The position numbers were made by a program, and so were the translations under genes. Positions 5,690-8,755 of a stretch of 8,755 bases of DNA are shown in pieces. The DNA comes from an uncultured Methylophilus sp. (GTDB taxonomy: Bacteria; Pseudomonadota; Gammaproteobacteria; Burkholderiales; Methylophilaceae). Location: assembly GCA_936943315.1 (NCBI GenBank), contig CAKZJM010000194.1, forward strand, positions 1-8,755, read 5' to 3'. Below the pieces are notes generated by a model, which saw only the letters and a program-made list of their open reading frames with translations, was not told the DNA's origin and searched no databases. Positions within the stretch are counted from its first letter, which is position 1. Each line of letters begins with the position of its first letter.

Positions 5690-7519
5690 CTATTCGCCTA
5701 AAAAACCTCCACTCTGGTGTGCCCAGAGTTTGGCATAGATACCCTCTTTTGCGAGTAATTCATGATGAGTGCCACTTTCAACCACACGGCCATGATCAAG
5801 CACGATCAAGCGGTCCATGGCAGCAATCGTCGATAAACGATGTGCAATCGCGATCACGGTTTTGCCTTCCATCAGTTGCGATAGATGATGCTGAATGGCC
5901 AGTTCGACCTCAGAATCTAGCGCACTGGTGGCTTCATCCAGCACCAGAATAGGCGCATTTTTAAGCATGACTCGCGCAATGGCGATACGCTGGCGCTGCC
6001 CGCCAGACAGTTTCACACCTCGCTCACCAACATGCGCATCGTAGCCGGTACGCCCTTTGGCATCGCGTAGCGTCAAGATAAACTCATGCGCTTCTGCACG
6101 CTTGGCTGCGGTGATCATTTCTTCATCGCTGGCGTCGGGTCTGCCATATAAAATGTTCTCCCGCACTGAGCGATGCAGCAATGAAGTGTCTTGGGTCACC
6201 ATGCCGATTTGCTGGCGTAACGAATCCTGTTTTACGCTGTCAATCGCTTGTCCATCAATGCGGATATGCCCGGCCTGGATATCATAAAAACGCATCAGCA
6301 AATTGACGATCGTAGACTTACCTGCACCTGACCTCCCAACCAGTCCGACACGCTCGCCAGGTTGAATATGCAGATCAAAGTTTTCCAGCAAGGGCGCTTG
6401 TTTGTCATAGGCGAAATCCACCTGCTGAAACGCCACCTCTCCTTTGGGGACAGTCAATGCCACGGCGTCTGGCACATCGACCACGCGGTTTTCGATAGAC
6501 AAGGTATTCATACCGTCTTGTACCGTGCCGATTTGCTCATACAAGGAAGTCAGCTCCCACATCACCCAATGTGAGATCCCATTCAAACGCAAGCTCATCG
6601 CCATGACTGCAGCTACTGCACCTGCTGCCACCAGGCTTTGTGACCATAACCACAACACCATACTGCCACTGGCAATAATCAGGCACATATTCAAAAAGTG
6701 GTTGATACTCTCGACAAAACTCACCATGCGCATTTGCCCATGCACGGTATCAAGAAATTCCTGCATGGCCGATTTTGCATATCCCGCTTCACGCCCCGCA
6801 TGTGAAAATAGTTTCACTGTTGAAATATTGGTATAGGCATCGGTGATGCGGCCCGTCATCAACGCGCGGGCATTTGCCTGGTGCTGCGAAACCTTAGCCA
6901 AGCGCGGAATGAAATAAACCAGCGCACAAGCATACAGCGATAACCAGCCAAGAAAAGGGATCACCATCCACGGATGAAAGCTACCCACTACCGTGACGAT
7001 GGTGGTGAAATACAGCAATACATACACCATGATATCGGCCAGGATAAACCAAACCTCGCGCACGGCCAGCGCCGTTTGCATCACCTTGGCCGAGACGCGG
7101 CCAGCAAACTCATCCTGGTAAAATCCCATGCTCTGGTTGAGCATGTGTTGATGAAATTGCCAGCGTAAACGCATGGGGAAGTTGCCAGCCAGTGTCTGAT
7201 GCTTGATCAAGGTTTGCAGTACGATAACCACTGTGCTACCCATCAGTACCGCAGCGACCAGCCACAAGGTACTGTGATGCGTGGTCCACAATTGGCCTGG
7301 AGAAATGGCCGTTAACTTATCTACCACCTTGCCCATGAGGGCGAACAGCAGCGCTTCAAACGCGCCTATGCAAGCCGTGAGCAGGGTCATCGCCAGGATG
7401 TAACGGCGCATGCCATAAGAGCAGGCCCACATAAAAGGCCAAAAACGGGTGGGCAGATGAGACAGAATCTCCCGGGGAAATGGAGACACTAACGCTTCAA
7501 AACGGCTAAACAATCGCAT
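5690..7519 (-). CDS. ABC exporter half-transporter, MsbA/MdlB-like (permease fused to ATPase)
   Basis: 609 residues from the ATG at 7519. An in-frame TTG at 7546 would add 9 residues but has no ribosome site and lies inside ispF. The N-terminal half is a six-helix exporter domain with hydrophobic segments at about 41 to 61, 83 to 104, 156 to 178, 183 to 204 and 274 to 316. The nucleotide-binding half is complete: Walker A GRSGAGKST (395 to 403), Q-loop Gln at about 443, signature LSGGQ (504 to 508), Walker B ILVLDEAT (524 to 531) with the catalytic Glu, and the H-loop His at about 560. It should act as a homodimer, or as a heterodimer with another half-transporter, in the inner membrane. The substrate cannot be read from sequence; lipid or drug export are family options. 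It begins 5 bases after ispF with a weak ribosome site (CAAGTAG), suggesting translational coupling. I would not name it msbA. Confidence 0.93.
   Translation of the reverse strand: MRLFSRFEALVSPFPREILSHLPTRFWPFMWACSYGMRRYILAMTLLTACIGAFEALLFALMGKVVDKLTAISPGQLWTTHHSTLWLVAAVLMGSTVVIVLQTLIKHQTLAGNFPMRLRWQFHQHMLNQSMGFYQDEFAGRVSAKVMQTALAVREVWFILADIMVYVLLYFTTIVTVVGSFHPWMVIPFLGWLSLYACALVYFIPRLAKVSQHQANARALMTGRITDAYTNISTVKLFSHAGREAGYAKSAMQEFLDTVHGQMRMVSFVESINHFLNMCLIIASGSMVLWLWSQSLVAAGAVAAVMAMSLRLNGISHWVMWELTSLYEQIGTVQDGMNTLSIENRVVDVPDAVALTVPKGEVAFQQVDFAYDKQAPLLENFDLHIQPGERVGLVGRSGAGKSTIVNLLMRFYDIQAGHIRIDGQAIDSVKQDSLRQQIGMVTQDTSLLHRSVRENILYGRPDASDEEMITAAKRAEAHEFILTLRDAKGRTGYDAHVGERGVKLSGGQRQRIAIARVMLKNAPILVLDEATSALDSEVELAIQHHLSQLMEGKTVIAIAHRLSTIAAMDRLIVLDHGRVVESGTHHELLAKEGIYAKLWAHQSGGFLGE
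5700..5733 (-). terminator. Candidate intrinsic terminator inside the 3' end of the ABC exporter gene
   Basis: On the minus strand a 7-bp perfect stem ACTCTGG/CCAGAGT with a 5-base loop (arms at 5723 to 5729 and 5711 to 5717) can be extended, across a small internal loop, by CC/GG, and is followed directly by six T (5705 to 5700). The run of T falls in the final codons (GGT TTT TTA) before the TAG at 5690. It would end the ispD-ispF-exporter unit before the AT-rich intergenic region. The extended stem is not perfect, so strength is uncertain. Confidence 0.45.
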
Positions 7520-7524
7520 GACAA

Positions 7525-8007
7525 CTACTTGGAATAAATAATACAAACAGCTTCAGCAGCAATGCCTTCGCTGCGTCCGGTGAAGCCAAGTTTTTCAGTG
7601 GTCGTGGCCTTTACATTGACCTGATCAATCGCCACCCTGCAGTCCGCAGCGATATTGCTACACATCAGCGCCGTATGCTTACCCAATCTGGGTGCTTCGC
7701 AAATCACCGTGGCATCAATATTTCCTACCTGGTAACCCTTCTCGCCAAGCAAGGCGACCACGTGTCGCAATAATGTCCGCGAATCAATACCTTTATATTG
7801 CATATCCGTAGGTGGAAAATGTTTACCAATATCTCCCAAGGCCGCTGCGCCTAACAAAGCATCACAAATGGCATGCAGCAAAACGTCAGCGTCAGAGTGT
7901 CCATCCAGGCCATGGGTATGCGGAATATTCACGCCACCGATAATACAGTCACGCCCAGTGACCAATGCGTGTACATCAAAACCATGACCAATTCTAAAGA
8001 GAGTCAT
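7525..8007 (-). CDS. ispF: 2-C-methyl-D-erythritol 2,4-cyclodiphosphate synthase IspF
   Basis: 160 residues, normal length. IspF converts 4-diphosphocytidyl-methylerythritol 2-phosphate to the cyclic diphosphate with release of CMP, the fifth step of the MEP isoprenoid pathway, as a cytoplasmic trimer. The metal ligands are all visible: Asp11 and His13 in RIGHGFDVHAL, and His45 in DADVLLHAICDALLGA. GDIGKHFPPTD (58 to 68) and the CDP-binding region ATTTEKLGFTGRSEGIAAEA (134 to 153) are intact. An earlier in-frame ATG at 8016 exists, but AGGA sits 8 bases before 8007 and directly next to 8016, and family members normally start close to RIGHGFD, so 8007 is chosen. It overlaps ispD by 14 bases. 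Confidence 0.97.
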   Translation of the reverse strand: MTLFRIGHGFDVHALVTGRDCIIGGVNIPHTHGLDGHSDADVLLHAICDALLGAAALGDIGKHFPPTDMQYKGIDSRTLLRHVVALLGEKGYQVGNIDATVICEAPRLGKHTALMCSNIAADCRVAIDQVNVKATTTEKLGFTGRSEGIAAEAVCIIYSK

Positions 8008-8713
8008 TCTTTGCATCCTGTTCGCTCTGTGCCGCCTGCATTAACGCCGAAACGACGGTTAAATCATGCGGATATGTAATTTTTAGATTCTTCAAATCAC
8101 CCAATACCAATTTCGGTGCATGGCCCATCCATTCCATGGCTTGAGCTTCATCAGTCGGTTGCCGGTCTAAATGGTGAGCTAAAGCCTGCTGCAACATCTC
8201 GGCCCTAAACATTTGCGGCGTTTGTGCCTGCCATAAGGCATCACGTGGAATCGTCGCAGCAACCTGAGCCAAGTCATCTGCCCGCTTTAAAGTGTCCGCC
8301 AGCGGCAGCGCCAGCAAACCACCCATCTCTGTCGGGCCAATCGCGTCAATTAAACGTTGCACCATCTTTTCGTCAATGCCAGGGCGGGCAGCATCATGAA
8401 CAAGTATCCAGTCTTGAGAATCCACTTGCGATGAGATGGCTTGCAACCCTTGATAAACCGTCGCGGCACGGCTATCACCACCACAAAACAATACCTGTGT
8501 TTTATGACACCCCTGCAGAAGCGCGTCTGACCAATACGCATCTTCGGGCGCAACGACGATAAAGATACGGCTGACAATCGGCATGGCTTCAAAGATATCG
8601 ATAGCATGCCGCAGGATTGGTTTCCCATTCAGCGGCAAATATTGCTTGGGAGAAGCACTTTGCATACGCGAGCCATTACCGGCACTGGGAATCAAAACAT
8701 GATATTGAGTCAT
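7994..8713 (-). CDS. ispD: 2-C-methyl-D-erythritol 4-phosphate cytidylyltransferase IspD
   Basis: 239 residues, normal length. IspD transfers CMP from CTP to 2-C-methyl-D-erythritol 4-phosphate, the third step of the MEP pathway. The nucleotide-binding N-terminus reads PSAGNGSRM (9 to 17), followed by PKQYLPLNGKPIL with the expected catalytic Lys at 24 or nearby. Further conserved elements are GGDSRAATVYQGL (78 to 90), VHDAARP (105 to 111) with the metal/substrate Asp, IPRDALWQAQTPQMF (155 to 169), TDEAQAME (187 to 194) and the C-terminal LKNLKITYPHDL (207 to 218) with the active-site Lys. The ATG at 8713 is the only reasonable start, because TGA and TAA lie in frame 4 to 5 codons upstream. 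There is no recognisable Shine-Dalgarno; the ATG either is leaderless or is coupled to an upstream gene ending at 8710. Confidence 0.97.
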   Translation of the reverse strand: MTQYHVLIPSAGNGSRMQSASPKQYLPLNGKPILRHAIDIFEAMPIVSRIFIVVAPEDAYWSDALLQGCHKTQVLFCGGDSRAATVYQGLQAISSQVDSQDWILVHDAARPGIDEKMVQRLIDAIGPTEMGGLLALPLADTLKRADDLAQVAATIPRDALWQAQTPQMFRAEMLQQALAHHLDRQPTDEAQAMEWMGHAPKLVLGDLKNLKITYPHDLTVVSALMQAAQSEQDAKNDSL

Positions 8714-8755
8714 CCAGCTATTTTATCATGCCGCGATTCACTTCCTTGACTTGCT
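8710..8755 (-). other. Possible 3' tail of an upstream minus-strand gene overlapping ispD by ATGA
   Basis: In the frame whose TGA occupies 8712 to 8710, the 43 bases to the window edge are open and would encode a C-terminus ASQGSESRHDKIAG. The stop would overlap the ispD ATG by 4 bases, the same ATGA arrangement seen at gspF/gspE and PilN/PilO here. The tail is too short to identify; mfd or ftsB are known neighbours of ispD in related bacteria, but nothing here proves either. A 14-codon open frame is also easily found by chance. Confidence 0.25.
8720..8728 (-). promoter_or_regulatory. Candidate extended -10 promoter element ahead of ispD
   Basis: On the minus strand the sequence TGATAAAAT fits an extended -10 (TGn followed by TAAAAT, 5 of 6 to consensus). 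It ends 6 bases before the ispD ATG, so transcription would begin at or next to the A of the start codon. No good -35 box is seen at the usual distance; extended -10 promoters can do without one. It may be fortuitous if ispD is read from upstream. Confidence 0.3.

Noticed and set aside
5674..5952. Plus-strand open frame in the exporter 3' region starting in the intergenic space
   Set aside because: It runs opposite the highly conserved Walker B and H-loop part of the exporter, and its product has no family features.

Overview
All convincing genes in this window lie on the minus strand, so the window reads from right to left. Moderate base composition, the gene families and the tight overlapping gene style suggest a Gram-negative proteobacterium. 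The form of the PilM/PilN/PilO-like proteins and the ispD-ispF pair next to a secretion cluster point to a betaproteobacterium, possibly a methylotroph of the Methylophilaceae type. That placement is an inference from protein flavour, not a search result.

The right part (8755 to 5690) holds ispD and ispF, which overlap by 14 bases and encode two steps of the non-mevalonate (MEP) isoprenoid pathway. Five bases after ispF comes a full-length ABC exporter half-transporter of the MsbA/MdlB type. The three genes look like one transcription unit. A hairpin plus a U-tract inside the last codons of the exporter gene probably ends it.

The middle (5689 to 5459) is a 231-base AT-rich intergenic region. 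It contains three separate inverted repeats and should hold the promoter of the next operon.

The left part (5458 to 1) is one tightly packed operon for a type II secretion-like machine: gspG (major pseudopilin), gspF (inner-membrane platform), gspE (assembly ATPase), then a PilM/GspL-like soluble protein, a PilN-like and a PilO/GspM-like bitopic protein, and the start of a further bitopic protein in the GspC/PilP position, which runs off the left edge. Every junction has a short overlap or a gap of at most 6 bases, so translation is probably coupled. GspG assembles into the pseudopilus on the GspF platform, driven by GspE; the PilM/N/O-like trio would form the inner-membrane assembly platform that replaces canonical GspL and GspM.

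The main point of interest is this hybrid layout: clear T2SS GspG/F/E in reverse order, joined to type IV pilus-style PilM/N/O subunits. No secretin, minor pseudopilin or prepilin peptidase gene is inside the window. No RNA genes, mobile elements, CRISPR arrays or phage genes were seen.
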